Source: Mesostigma viride (Eukaryota; Streptophyta; Mesostigmatophyceae; Mesostigmatales; Mesostigmataceae). Taken from it: DNA of 64,000 nt. Under the pieces are notes generated by a model that saw nothing but the letters and a program-made list of their open reading frames with translations, had not been told where the DNA came from and did not search any database. This document shows, in pieces, positions 39,401-51,928 of the stretch. Each line of letters starts with the position of its first letter. Position 1 is the first letter of the stretch. The translations under genes were made by a program, and so were the position numbers. The stretch spans positions 31,092 to 95,091 of the forward strand of contig RPFO01000707.1 of NCBI GenBank assembly GCA_009746045.1, read 5' to 3'.

Positions 39401-42400
39401 CACGATTTGGGGTACATGTGTCTTAGACAGTGTGCATGCACGTCACCTCGCCTGCCCTTCTTTCTCTTTTGCCACCAAGTCCCCCTTCTCGCACTCTCTA
39501 GTCAGAGTAATGCGGGGTTCTGCAGATACCCCACAAACTTCGCCCCTCAAAATAGTCTTCCTTGACACATGTTACCTTGCCAGATTGATTTACACAAGGA
39601 GTTGAAGCCCGCGATGATGATATTTTCTTGGTAATGCATCTGTGAGCGAGCTTTCGCAGGAACGTATATGTACCTGGTTTCTTAAATCCATGCTCGCATC
39701 ATCGAGGATTAAGGCCTAATACTAAGAAAATGTTTGGGGTGATAAACTTGTGCTGCGATAAATTTGTAACACTGTCCAAAAGTTCAACCTTCTGCACCTA
39801 GACTGATCTGGGCGTTCAATCTCCATATCGGCCTTCATTGTGGTGTGCCTTTGTGGTGCCATTGCTGCAATTCGATGTTGGCAACACCTTTACCCACCGC
39901 CACAGCCATGGGTCAGACTCATCAAGGGAAAAAACTTCTTCTTCTCTTTTTCACGGACTGAATCGATGTCACCTGTTTTGTTGGTGCAAAAGACGTTTTT
40001 TTCCCCCAGGTGTGTCGGGGCCATGGCAATGAGTAGACGTGGTACCCACAGAGAGACATGTATGGCATATGGCAAACAAGGGGGCAAATCGAGATGAGAG
40101 TCGCGGTTTGGACCAAGGTCATCCCTCTCCTGACCCCCCCGTCTCCTCACTCTCCCCTCGCCCCCTTCTCCCCCACCGTGGTCCTATCGCACATGTCCCC
40201 AACCGCGGCTCTCCCATCGCCAGGTGGTCACCTGCGACGCCTCGGTCGCACCGGACGTGTGGACGACCATCATCAAGACGGCCGCCACGAACACGTTCAA
40301 CCAGATCTCGGTGCGCTGGCCCTTGATCAGCTGCTGCTGTCACACACAACACCTTGCCGCGTGACACCTTGTGTGGATGGGAACACCCTTTGTTATATGC
40401 TCCCTTTGTTCAACCAATCCTCAGTACGGCGCCTCCGCCATGTGGGTTGGCTGTCTCAGCCGCAGCTGCCAATCACACACCACATTCTTATGAGGACGCT
40501 AACACTGCTGTCTCCCTCTCTCTAGTTCACACAGACCTCGGCACGGTGGCGTACGCAAGCTTTTGCACACGCGACAACATCCATCCCACCTGGTGTGGAT
40601 GGGCTATCCCTTGTTCTTCTCTGCTATCCATTCTCGTTCTTCTCTGCAGCCAGGTGTGGGTACGTCGGCAACAAGGCAACAAGGCCAGCCTCTACCAGCC
40701 GCCCTTGATACCATACTACATCCACATATCATGACCATTTACCACAGTCCAAACAAAATTTCTCCCGCGGTGGAGTGAGACGTTCACTGCATGATCCTGC
40801 AAGCTCTACAGTATACAGCAGTTGGTTCATTTGGCCCCCTTTGTCTGACTTTCCCCCATCGCCCTCGTGACCTGCTCTGGTGCTGCCGGGTTGATTCTCG
40901 ACGGTGGCTAATCGAGTTACTTGATAGACCGGGGTAGCTTGGTCATGCTGTCCTATTTCGTGGTCCCTTCCATCTGACGTCCTCCAAGCGCCCTCGCCGC
41001 CTGCCTTCCCCAAAACTCGCCGGGTCCATGGCAACTGATGGTGTTTCACTTATAAGACGGTATCTAAACTCAGACACTCGGTTTCGCCCTCTTTGCCCCC
41101 ATCCCACCTGCCATCGTTGGCGCCAACACCAGGTCGACGGCGACTGCAGCACCAACGACTGCGTGATCGGCCTGACCAACGGCGCCAGCGGGGCCAAGAC
41201 GGTGACAAGTGTCAGCAGCCCAGAGGGCCAGCAGCTGCTTGCGGGCGTGACGGCGGTATGTGCAAGCTCTTATCTGCGGCAAGGATATGCACATCATCCT
41301 CTTATCAAACCTCGTATCTACAAAGATTCTAACGTCTTTTGTTCCATATTCGTGGCATGGATATTCCGGTATGGATAGGTACGGTCATTCATCCGACCAT
41401 ACCTGGACAAGACGAATCACCGCTGTCCTGCCCAATTGTGGGCGTGTAGGTACTCGTGTCGTCATGAGTGCATGTTTGATTTGGACAGCCATCCGCGTCT
41501 CGGTTGATTTGCGCAAGTCCCATGCATGTGGCCATGCCGACTGTATCGAATCGTGGGTAGTGCGACGTCAGCTGTCATCATTATCACCTCCTTACCTCAT
41601 CGTCCATCCCACTTGCCCTTGCGCCAAAGGAGCTGGGTCTGGCATCCGCAAGCTCCGCCCCATCACAGCATCTAGCATCTAGTGGTGCGTGCCTCCCTCT
41701 CATTCCGTGCTAGTAGTCTCCCATCCTTGCGCCCACGCCCAGTGGTCATATGGCAGCCATGAGAGCTGCTTGCCTTTATGTGACAGTAACCTTGCTTCAT
41801 GCTGCGGAGGCTTTTAAATCATCCCATCTTTCTTCCACGCTCTCTCTAGCCTCCCTTGCTGGCTTACCACGCCACTGCAAGCATCATCATGCACACAATC
41901 ATCCCCCACAATGCCCCCGCCTTGCCTGTGCATCGTCTGCGCCTGACGACCGCATTCCTTGCAACTCGTACGTGACTGTCTGCTCTCTTATTGATTTCAA
42001 ACATCCCACCATGACGCCGTTGCTGAATTTTCGTTTCCGCGGAGGGGATCCTGATTATACCTGCTTGTGTTTATTTAATACTACTATTATAATTGAATCC
42101 TGCTTGTCGCGGCGCTGCTGTCGTCCGCAGATGTTTCAGTGGCTGGCCAAGGCCATCGCGTGGGACGGGGAGGGAGCCACCGTGCTGCTGGAGGTGAGGG
42201 TGGCGGCACTGGGGTAGCCTGACCACTGGTGTAGCTAGCGTAGCCTTGACAGCTCGTATGCTGAGTGGAATGTCGACAAGAGGACGAGGAGGGAGGCACC
42301 GTGCTGCTGGAGGTGAGGGTGGCTGGGCACTTGTAGCTTTGCATGGCCCTGTTGGCTATGTGAACATAGGTCTCACATGATTTATGGGAAAGGATGCTGT

Positions 42401-44800
42401 CGTTTCACATCATAAGAATCTATGTGGTTATGCTCTAGTTAAGGAGAAGGCTTGTTTGGCAATTTTCGTGCCAAGTGGTAACAAGACTATTTCCCATTTA
42501 CCTCTGGTAGAAGATCGAGTCAACATATATGCTTCTTCGCGCTTTAGTCAATCTATTACTTTCTTTACAGGACTGCGTTCCTGTGATCCTATGTCTGCCT
42601 GGACTCAATATTGGGATGTTCCACATGCCCTCCATGCCCCCATTCCCATGCACTTGTGTGCCTGTTTGCAGGTCGAGTGCAAGGGCGCCGCCAACCAACA
42701 GGATGCCAACACGATCGCGAAGTCGGTCATCTGCTCCTCGCTGGTGAAGGTGGGTGGTGGGTGGGTGATTAGTTTGTGAGTAGAGTTTGCCAGTGGTTGC
42801 TAGGTGCATGGGTGCGTGGCCAAGTCGGTCATCTATGCTCCTTGCTCGTCAAGGTGGGCGTGGTGATCACTTCATTAGTAGCCGTGGGTAGCGGTAAAGG
42901 TTGTAAAAGTTAGTGGTGAGGGGTAGCGGGTGGTTGACCAAGTCGGTCATCTGCTGCTTCTGGTGTTCAAGGTGCAAGAAGAGTAACAGATTTGTGTGCG
43001 CGGATTTATGAGAGGTAATAAGTGCATGGGCATTATCAGTAGTGACTGCTGCAAGCTGATGGATCATTTGCAGGGTGCGTGGGGATTAGTCTTAGCCTGT
43101 AGCCGTGGGTGTTTTGTGGGATCGGCCATCGGTAGGCGCATGGGGGCAGTGCAAGGCTTGCGGGCGTGGCTCAATTTAATAATAGAGGTTGTGGGAATGA
43201 GCAGCCCACCTTTTTTGCAAGGGCGACACGAGTGCAAGGGGTGTATCAGGAGGGTAAAGCATGACGCATGTTGTGTAAAGGCGAAGTATGATCATGTCTA
43301 GCAGTCAGTTATAGTCAAGGTTGGCTTCGCCACTATTAAGGGCAGGTGCGTCTTTTTTGTTCTTTTTGTCAGTCGTAAGGGCATCATACACGTGCTTATT
43401 AATTAATTATTAATTAAGGGCATCATACACGGTGAAGGATGCATGGGGCTAATGGATTAGGGCTATAGCTTGGATGGCAGCAGGGACTACCATAGCACTA
43501 CAGTATTACAAGTGGCACTATATTATTCTTCACTGCCACCATGGTGGTTTTCATGCCACCCAAACCCTTGCCTTCAAACAAGGCAAAGTGCACGCTGCCT
43601 GGCTTTAATGGTGACGTAACACCCCCACACACTTGAAGCGTACACCCTTGGATAACACACACACAAACACACACGCACCCCTCATGGCAAGCATGTTTGT
43701 TCCTTCCTGCCTGCCAGGGCAGCAAAATTGTCCTAGGCCCCTCTTCCAATCACCCCCTCCATTTCTACCCACCCCCCACGGTGCATTACCTCCTCTCCCT
43801 GCCGCCCCTCCTCTTCCTCCCTCTCCTCGTCCCCCCTCTCCTCTTCCCCCTCTCCTCTTTCCCCCCTCTCCCCTTCCCCCCTCTCCCCTTTCCCCCTCTC
43901 CTCCCCCTGCCCGGCGCGCAGTCGGCCATCTTCGGGCGTGACCCCAACTGGGGCCGGATCGCGGCCGCGGTAGGCTACGCGGGGGTCGACTTTGACGTGA
44001 ACAAGCTGGACATCTACCTGGGCGAGTACCTGATGATGAAGGGGGGCCAGCCGGTGCCGTATGACAGGTGAGCGTCACCCTATGGTGACAGTGAGGGCGA
44101 GGGGTTAGTGATGCAGGGGGGCATGCCAGGGACATGCAGAGCAGCCACTTAGAACACGTCAATTGAAGGTTGCTTAGAGCAGTGGTGCACTGTGTCAATG
44201 AACGTATGTGTTGTCACAATGAACTTAGCGACGTGCCACAGAAAAGGAAGTTTGTTTAGGGTTTAGGGTTGTCTTGTAGGTTGAACCACGTTTCGTTCCC
44301 ACTTGTGCCCCTCTGCTTGACAGCCGCTGATGGTCTCATGACATGCTGGCTGTTACTATCCATTGCTTGTTATTAGACACTTTCTTTAAATATATCGCAT
44401 GGCTGCTTGTCACGGTATGGCTCATTGTCCTTGCAGCAAACTCGCCAGCGCGTACATGAAGGCGCAGGGCGACAAGCGGGGCACCGTGAACATCACAGTG
44501 ACCATCGGTAAGTTCCAGTGACCAACAGATTCTTGCAATTCTATTATTTTGAGACTGCTACACTGTGTCAACACAGAACATGGATAAGGGGCGCATTGAT
44601 GTGTTTTCAAAACGCTCCCTGACCTGAGCTTTTCACCAGTGGGTGACTTTATGACTATCTTGGCTCATCCTTGCGCATTCATGTTCCTTTTTTTATTTTT
44701 TCCCTCATGCGACACAGGTGATGGCCCTGGGACTGGCAAGGCGTGGGGCTGTGACCTGACTTACGAGTATGTCACCATTAACGCCGAATACACTACCTAA
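30414..44800 (+). CDS. argJ: Arginine biosynthesis bifunctional protein ArgJ, plastid-targeted, 18 exons
   Basis: Ornithine acetyltransferase / N-acetylglutamate synthase: moves the acetyl group from N-acetylornithine to glutamate in the cyclic arginine pathway. Exons: 30414-30498, 30638-30792, 31025-31084, 32622-32745, 34003-34076, 34596-34640, 35536-35586, 37312-37380, 37606-37664, 38051-38120, 39051-39131, 40224-40310, 41133-41255, 42131-42193, 42672-42749, 43922-44067, 44437-44507, 44718-44800. All join in frame with GT-AG sites to give 507 residues, slightly longer than plant ArgJ. Residues 1-80 (exons 1-2) are basic and Ala/Ser-rich, like a plastid transit peptide. Family motifs follow: [41 protein letters not shown] with the self-cleavage site before Thr288 (known for the family), [15 protein letters not shown] and the C-terminal INAEYTT. 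Introns are long and repeat-filled. The enzyme appears intact. Confidence 0.95.
31590..31885. repeat. Minisatellite in argJ intron 3
   Basis: Alternating 28-bp and 24-bp units built on GATGTGTGCGATAGAGGTAG, giving a higher-order unit of about 52 bp repeated about six times. It lies between argJ exons 3 and 4. Confidence 0.93.
33031..33135. repeat. (CCCG)n simple repeat in argJ intron 4
   Basis: About 100 bp of CCCG units, followed by C-rich imperfect repeats to about 33180. Confidence 0.95.
35807..36508. repeat. 35-bp minisatellite in argJ intron 7, about 20 units
   Basis: Twenty near-identical 35-bp units; each contains GTGACAAGGTATCAGCAGGG. Two variants alternate irregularly (CCTGCTGTG and CCTACTGTG). 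Each unit includes an AAG-GTATC donor-like site and a CAG acceptor-like site. Confidence 0.97.
38745..38905. repeat. 27-bp minisatellite in argJ intron 10
   Basis: About six units built on CGCACCTTGACCTTTCTATT followed by AATTAAT, just upstream of argJ exon 11. Confidence 0.93.
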
Positions 44801-45059
44801 GCGACCACGAATTATATTGCTCAATGCCGATATCAAAGAGACAACCGATATGTCTGCTACGGCACGGGGTTAGCAGGCGACAAGGGACTTGATCTGCCCC
44901 TCGATGTGGGGACAATGCTACAACACTTTTCAGCCTTTAAACTTTGACAAACTCTGATCGAAATACTAATTCATGCCGTCAATTGAAACGTGCTTATGAC
45001 CAGAAACTCCCGTGGGTTAGTGTGGGATGAATTAATTAATTAAAATCATAGCTCCGTTG
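44801..45059. other. argJ 3' flank
   Basis: Sequence downstream of the argJ stop with no further exon visible. The argJ 3' UTR should lie here, but no polyadenylation signal can be assigned with confidence. Confidence 0.4.
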
Positions 45060-45584
45060 GGAGCATATGTAACACATAATTAATTAATTAATTAATTAAT
45101 TAATTAATTAATTAATTAATTAATTAATTAGACTCGTGCTCCCGTTGGGGAGTCACGGAGCATTAACCCCGATGGATGGATGGATGGGTGCAAACAGTCC
45201 TACCGGTCTAATCTATCTACATCAGCTACCTACGACATCTATCTAACAGCATTCTAACTACAACATCTATCTAGACAGCTGCACGCTGCCCTAGGGGAGT
45301 TGTCTGGCGTGCCTCCCACGGGTTTGCACACGCGGGCGCTTCCCCACTGGGGGGGGCTCGTTGTCTTCTATGACCTGGGCCCACTTGGCCTTGTCCATCA
45401 TCTTCTTCCAAATCACGGAGAGGCCTAGGCCCCCCATGTCCTCTACTAGCTGTTCTTTGAAGGTGCGGGCCTTGCGGCGTCTAACATCACTGGGCCCGGC
45501 CCACGTCAGGAGGTGCCGGCCAGGCTGAGCTGGTCGCAGTCCTGCGGGGGGGCCACGTGACACATAGCCCTGAGAAAGGGGCAT
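45060..45584 (-). mobile_element. LINE 3' end fragment with (TTAA)n tail, minus strand
   Basis: The minus-strand ORF 45584-45291 encodes KARTFKEQLVEDMGGLGLSV, then IWKKMMDKAKWAQVIED and RGRHARQLP, the same terminal region as at 23.4 kb. The 3' side carries CTCCGTGACTCC, GGGAGCACGAGT and a (TTAA)n tail (about 45078-45130). A 5'-truncated LINE insertion just beyond argJ. Confidence 0.75.
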
Positions 45585-48208
45585 CTATGGGTTTGTGCCC
45601 TACAACTTGCGTCCTGACCACCGGCCACGAGGTAGCCATGGCTGTCGGAGCTCACAACTTTCACGTTTGAGCACCGAATTTAGCCGTGAATATCACAATC
45701 GCTTCGTCTTTCTAAGACGCACATGCTGATATAATTTTCCGACGCTATTACGCAATATATGGCGAATAAACGCGCCTCGACGCAACGCAGCCTGGCGGCT
45801 GCGCTCGGCAATGAAAATACGTCTGCAGCTCCGGCTGCAGCTTCGCCATCAGGTCCGGCAGGCGGCGATGACACTAGTCGTGCACTGGTGGTCGTCCAGC
45901 AACCTCCCGGACTTAACGCCTCGCCATCTGCATCGCCTGACCCCAAGCGCACCCGCTCAGCCGACCAAACAGGAGGGTCTTCACGCCCCTCAGAACCGAG
46001 CTTTCGGCCCCGGCCTTTCAAGGTCGGCGATTACGACTGGGCCAACCCGTCTCCGACCGATGCTATGCGCTGCATCTTCTTCGGGGATTACGCTTCGCTT
46101 TACGACCTGTGCCACCATCTCCACTCCAACCGTCGCCTCCTCCTCCCGGACGGCCGCCGATGGCTCCCCTAGCTCCCGCTGCCCGGAAACATCCCCCGCC
46201 CCGAACTCCAGCACGCCATCCTCAACTCCCTTCTCAAGCGCTCCGACGGCGAGATCTGGGCTGCAACCGTCACCGCCCCCACCCTTCGTTCCATCCTCGC
46301 GGAAGCCTTTCAGCAGCACGTGACCCCCCTTGCTGCCGACATTTCGGCAATCGGCGGCACGCTGACTGCTGAACTTCCTCACATTTCCACGTACCGCCGC
46401 CGCCTCCACCTCCACCGCCGTTTCCGCCTTCACTGCCGACATCAAAGCCCAGCTCCTCGACCTCGACCAACGCCTTCAAGCCACCGCCACCGCCCTTGAG
46501 AGCTTGCATGACACCGCCGGCCTCACCGCCCAAGCGGTGCAGGAAATCGCTGCCCAGCTGGCACCTGCTGGCCCGGCCAGTGATGTTCCCTCCACCTGGG
46601 CGGACTTGCTTAAGCATCATACCACCTCCACCACCTCCACCACCTCCACCATCGCGGCACAACTCAAGCAACAAGCCCTCGACCTTCGCGAGGCGGCCGA
46701 GCTCGACAAGCGCAGCCACAATGTCATCGTCAAGCACTTCGACCAGCCGGCAGGTGAGACCTCCACGAGTCTCCTTGAGGCAGTTAAGCGCGCCATTCTT
46801 GCCCCCATGTTACTCACTGGTGAGCTGGACATGTCGGCTGTCCTGTCGCGTGCCGGTCCATTACGTTCTTATTTACGCGCGGGTAAACTATTGTGACGTG
46901 ACTTTTACGTCCGTGGAACCTATGCGGTTTACTTTACCGCTTTGTCTTGGCGCCGCGCCGCGGAATCACGCGTCCGCTGAATCGTCGGCGGATCTTCTGA
47001 ATTCGTCCAAGTGCGAGTGCGTTCGCATTTGCGGCAGTGGGCTAAGGGGGGATTTGGGCTACCGGTCGTCACCAGGGCAGTCCAGGCGCTGGCGCGCGCC
47101 ACTAAGGCAGGCCAGGCATGTTGGGCTGGCTGCCGGCCCAGTGATCACGTGCTCTGCCAGGACTACAGCGAGGGACACCAGACTTTGTGGAGAACGACCA
47201 GGGCTACACGTGAAACGTCGCGAACGGTCAGCATGCTTTGAGCAGCGGTGCCTGAGATGGCCGGCAATTTAGCCTGGTTAATTTCTGATTGCGGCAGCGC
47301 TTTTTAGTGTTGCAAAATATCTACAAGTTGTTTAGCTTGTGCTTGGACAGATTTGTTCATGAGATTTGGTTTGTGTCAGGCAAGCACCTGATCTAACGTT
47401 AAAAAGCGCATGCTAGATTTGCGGCACCTTGTTCAGCGTATTTTGGTCGTCACTGGCTGATGTCATGTTGGAAAGGTTAGCTTGCGCAGGTTAAAAGGAT
47501 GAACAGTCGGCCATTGTGGTCGTTGTTCGTTCAGTTTTCACTTCACAACGACGCAGTTGTCTTCATGTGATTAACTAGTAGAACAACCCGGCCGCAACCT
47601 CCGTGATGGTTGCGAGATTGTTTTCATGGGTCGAGGCGAGATAGGCATACAAGTTAAGCCTTTTTGGATTTGTCTCGAGGACAGTTGTCGCAGGGACTAC
47701 CAGTATGGTAGATTCGCCTGGGCGCTGTCGGTAGCTTAGGGTGAGAGCGGTTGGCTGGGTGTTGGCATACATCCGGACAAGGCCAACTTCCGTAAGGAAA
47801 GCGGGTAGCGGATGTTCATGGTATTGGACATGCCGGACTTGCTTGCTCGAAGCTAGGCAGGCCAGGGGCTGGAATTAGCCAGTCTTTCTTGTTGATGAAC
47901 ATTGGTTTTGGCTAAAATGTATTCTCAATTTTATTTATGAATAACAAAATCTTGAATAACAGAATCTTTTTAAGCGTTATGTCATAAAGGTCGGTAGGAA
48001 TTGCCCTTGCAACGGGTGGCTGCCAGTGGGGCAGAGCCCACACTTCATCTTCCGTAACTGAACGAACAACCTTGTTAGGAGTCAGTCCTACCGGCCTAGT
48101 GGTGGAAAGAGGTTATTGCTTAGCCTTCAAAAGCATCTGAAGAGGTTAGGCTTTTCCCTGTAAAAAGCCATTGAAGGGGTTATTGCTAAGCCTTTAAAAG
48201 CATGCATG

Positions 48209-50173
48209 TTAAGGGGACGGGACACATTGAAAGTGCACTTTTCTGGAAAACAGACCTGTGCATGGGATAAAAATCCAGTTATGCTTGGGAACCATAATTA
48301 ATTAATTAATTAATAGACACGTGACTGCGTCACGTGAGCGCGGGAACCATAAATATGTGAAAAAAAAAAAATTCCAGCCACTTGGGGGTGGTACTACCCC
48401 CCAGCATGACCCAGTTATGAGCTAAAAATAGAAAAAGACGCTATTTTAGGCCGATTTTTCCTAGGAGACTGGGCAAACCAAAAGTGACCAAACCACATAT
48501 TTTCCTAAAATCCCCACCCTTGCAAATAAATCTGGCTACTCAGGACCACAAAATAAGCACGTTTAGACTATTTGATGGGGTTTAGCCCAAAACACGTATT
48601 TTTTTGGTCCTAAAAAAATAAATCAAATAGTAGACACATGCAAAAATTTCAGTGATGACATTTATACTAGGCCTAGGGTGGGAATTTCACTCTCACAAAG
48701 TTTGAGCTCATTCTGAGCACGTTTACTCATGTTGATGGGTGTAAACATGCAAAAAAAAAATGACAGAAAATCCCGCTTATGAGCACAAACAACAGACCTA
48801 TTACACCCTAGCCCACCACCAACTGGGCCAAACCAAGTCAAATTAATTCATTTATGATGTTAAAAAGCTTGCCACAAAATCCCAGGTCATTCTGAGCTAG
48901 TTTGCCCTTAGTACATCATGTTATAGCTGCCACCCTGCATGCTTGGTACACCGTGGCATGAGGGACACCATAAGCACATTCCTAAGCTTGCCCCCTGCAA
49001 ATTGGGCAGAAGCACGTAAAGCAAATGCTAGAAGCTTGAAGAAGACATCCACCGACTCTTAAATCATTACGCAAGCAGGCATGACCACTTGCGGGAATCA
49101 CCTCATAGCTAATACCCAGTCATGATGCTAAAGGATAAAAGGGCCATCCTTTAATATTGTCATAATAAGCACCTGATCCTTATCATCTAGGAAGCCCCAG
49201 CCATGTTTAATGGAAGCAAAACATATAGGAAGGAGATAACTATATCACACATGCTCACCTTCCCTACAACTTCACACCTTGTTTTCCAGCAGGCTGAAGA
49301 GCCAAGACAAGCGTTTATGAGCTCGCCAGCTCCTTGCAACGTTGATGCCGCTCCCAGGCAGCTAGGGTCCTTGACTACGCAATATACAATGTCAACCATA
49401 TGAAAAACTCCATAAAACAAAGTGTAGCAGAGCCGCAAAACTGCCCAATCAACTCTTGCTAGCTTTAAGAAGCATGGCATACGCAGCATAAGGCAAAACA
49501 TTGAAACCTGCGGAAAATCAGATAGCGCAACTGCAACAAGTGGCGAACAAAATAGCAAGAACACCCGGAATCGGCGCCAAAGCTTCATGCCAGGAACATT
49601 TAGAGCGCAAACAGACTGGGCGGTGACATGCGGCAAATGAACGTACCACGGCCGGCTTTATTTCCTACCCAGGCGCGCGAGACAGCCAGCCAGCCATGGA
49701 TGGCTTGACCGCGGATCGCGCAGGCCTGAACGATGTCATTTCAGAAATGACGGGAAATGGCCGCAGATCGAAGCCGCTTAGGATGTTTTCACGGTTTCCA
49801 TTACTAAACGCTTCTTCCTGCATCAATATAACCCACAAATCTTAAATTCTACCGTCGCAGGCACGCATTCTAAATTAATATATGCGGCCAGATTTTCGGA
49901 TTAGACCCCCGTGCAAATCTGGATTAAGAAAGGCACCGACTTTTCAAATTGTGCATATCTGGCTATGAAACATCATACTAGTACATCGTTTAAAACCACC
50001 GGCGTACATTTTTCGCTTGTCGCCTGGCCGATTAGGCAATTTTTTACGAAACGCACGTCGCCATGGCCACCTCCGCACCAGGTGGGCGCATTGTGCACCA
50101 CAATTTCACGGTCCGGGGGTACCGGCGCGAATTTTTTGGCGCCAAAAAATTCCGATGTGTCCCGTCCCCTTAA
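48209..50173. mobile_element. TTAA-flanked, piggyBac-like element nested in element I
   Basis: Perfect 15-bp terminal inverted repeats GGGGACGGGACACAT at 48213-48227 and, inverted, 50155-50169, each flanked by TTAA (48209-48212, 50170-50173). TTAA duplication is the hallmark of piggyBac-type insertion. The 1.96-kb interior is AT-richer than its surroundings and has no recognisable transposase, so it is probably a non-autonomous derivative. Flanks carry a short repeat GGGTTATTGCTTA on both sides. Confidence 0.75.
49187..49588 (-). CDS. Possible secreted or membrane protein ORF inside the TTAA element (133 aa)
   Basis: From ATG 49588 the product begins MKLWRRFRVFLLFCSPLVAV, a basic start plus hydrophobic core typical of a signal peptide, then a Cys-rich region and a second hydrophobic segment near the C-terminus. 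No family recognised. It may be chance coding in a non-autonomous element; no splice or promoter signal supports it. Confidence 0.25.
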   Translation of the reverse strand: MKLWRRFRVFLLFCSPLVAVALSDFPQVSMFCLMLRMPCFLKLARVDWAVLRLCYTLFYGVFHMVDIVYCVVKDPSCLGAASTLQGAGELINACLGSSACWKTRCEVVGKVSMCDIVISFLYVLLPLNMAGAS

Positions 50174-50527
50174 GGGTTATTGCTTATCCTTGAAAAGCAT
50201 GGTCTTCTTCTTGCACCCAGCTGAGGGCTGGGGGGGGGGTATCACCCCATTTTTTTTTTCCCTTTGGACAGCGCAGCCTGTGCGCTTGTTTCTTCATGAC
50301 CCCTCCTTTCTTTGTCGCTCGCGTTGAGGCTGCTCGCGAGGGGGGGTGAAAAGGGAGGCCTACTGAGCTTGGCTGACCTTGTTTGGCTATGCTAGGGAGG
50401 CATAGAGCCATGTTATTTGGTTCCCTGAATTTATATTTGGTCTTTGCCCGCATGGTAATTGCAGTGGATATGCATTTAGACCGCGCATGGGGCCAAGGGG
50501 GGAGGCTTCTGCACGGTAGGCGACAGC

Positions 50528-51928
50528 TGTCGCGTGCCGGTCCATTACGTTCTTATTTACGCGCGGGTAAACTATTGTGACGTGACTTTTACGTCCGTGG
50601 AACCTATGCGGTTTACTTTACCGCTTTGTCTTGGCGCCGCGCCGCGGAATCACGCGTCCGCTGAATCGTCGGCGGATCTTCTGAATTCGTCCAAGTGCGA
50701 GTGCGTTCGCATTTGCGGCAGTGGGCTAAGGGGGGATTTGGGCTACCGGTCGTCACCAGGGCAGTCCAGGCGCTGGCGCGCGCCACTAAGGCAGGCCAGG
50801 CATGTTGGGCTGGCTGCCGGCCCAGTGATCACGTGCTCTGCCAGGACTACAGCGAGGGACACCAGACTTTGTGGAGAACGACCAGGGCTACACGTGAAAC
50901 GTCGCGAACGGTCAGCATGCTTTGAGCAGCGGTGCCTGAGATGGCCGGCAATTTAGCCTGGTTAATTTCTGATTGCGGCAGCGCTTTTTAGTGTTGCAAA
51001 ATATCTACAAGTTGTTTAGCTTGTGCTTGGACAGATTTGTTCATGAGATTTGGTTTGTGTCAGGCAAGCACCTGATCTAACGTTAAAAAGCGCATGCTAG
51101 ATTTGCGGCACCTTGTTCAGCATATTTTGGTCGTCACTGGCTGATGTCATGTTGGAAAGGTTAGCTTGCGCAGGTTAAAAGGATGAACAGTCGGCCATTG
51201 TGGTCGTTGTTCGTTCAGTTTTCACTTCACAACGACGCAGTTGTCTTCATGTGATTAACTAGTAGAACAACCCGGCCGCAACCTCCGTGATGGTTGCGAG
51301 ATTGTTTTCATGGGTCGAGGCGAGATAGGCATACAAGTTAAGCCTTTTTGGATTTGTCTCGAGGACAGTTGTCGCAGGGACTACCAGTATGGTAGATTCG
51401 CCTGGGCGCTGTCGGTAGCTTAGGGTGAGAGCGGTTGGCTGGGTGTTGGCATACATCCGGACAAGGCCAACTTCCGTAAGGAAAGCGGGTAGCGGATGTT
51501 CATGGTATTGGACATGCCGGACTTGCTTGCTCGAAGCTAGGCAGGCCAGGGGCTGGAATTAGCCAGTCTTTCTTGTTGATGAACATTGGTTTTGGCTAAA
51601 ATGTATTCTCAATTTTATTTGTGAATAACAAAATCTTGAATAACAGAATCTTTTTAAGCGTTATGTCATAAAGGTCGGTAGGAATTGCCCTTGCAACGGG
51701 TGGCTGCCAGTGGGGCAGAGCCCACACTTCATCTTCCGTAAAGGGACGTGAAAAGGGAGGCCTACTGAGCTTGGCTGACCTTGTTTGACTATGCTAGGGA
51801 GGCATAGAGCCATGTTATTTGGTTCCCTGAATTTATATTTGGTCTTTGCCCGCATGGTAATTGCAGTGGATATGCATTTAGACCGCGCATGGGGCCAAGG
51901 GGGGAGGCTTCTGCACGGTAGGCGACAG
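50528..51928 (+). mobile_element. TIR element II, 1.4 kb, internally deleted copy abutting element I
   Basis: Starts with CTGTCGCGTGCCG directly after the last base of element I (GCGACAG then CTGTCGC) and ends GGTAGGCGACAG. It consists of the 1.2-kb left part and the 180-bp right part of element I, without the interior or the TTAA element. Only a few substitutions separate the two copies (for example TTCAGCGTATT versus TTCAGCATATT), so the duplication is recent. Confidence 0.75.

Larger units (their letters stand above)
46843..50527 (+). mobile_element. TIR element I, 3.7 kb, inserted in LINE ORF1
   Basis: Begins CTGTCGCGTGCCG and ends in a sequence whose reverse complement is CTGTCGCCTACCG, an imperfect 13-bp terminal inverted repeat (11 of 13). 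Its first 1.2 kb (46843-48058) and last about 180 bp (50347-50527) recur in element II at over 99 percent identity by eye. Its interior holds a separate TTAA-flanked element (48213-50169). No transposase recognised, so it is probably non-autonomous. The target duplication is unclear. Confidence 0.7.

Noticed and set aside
46900..47272. ORFs shared by TIR elements I and II as a transposase
   Set aside because: They are short, lack any catalytic motif, and their identity merely reflects recent duplication of the DNA.
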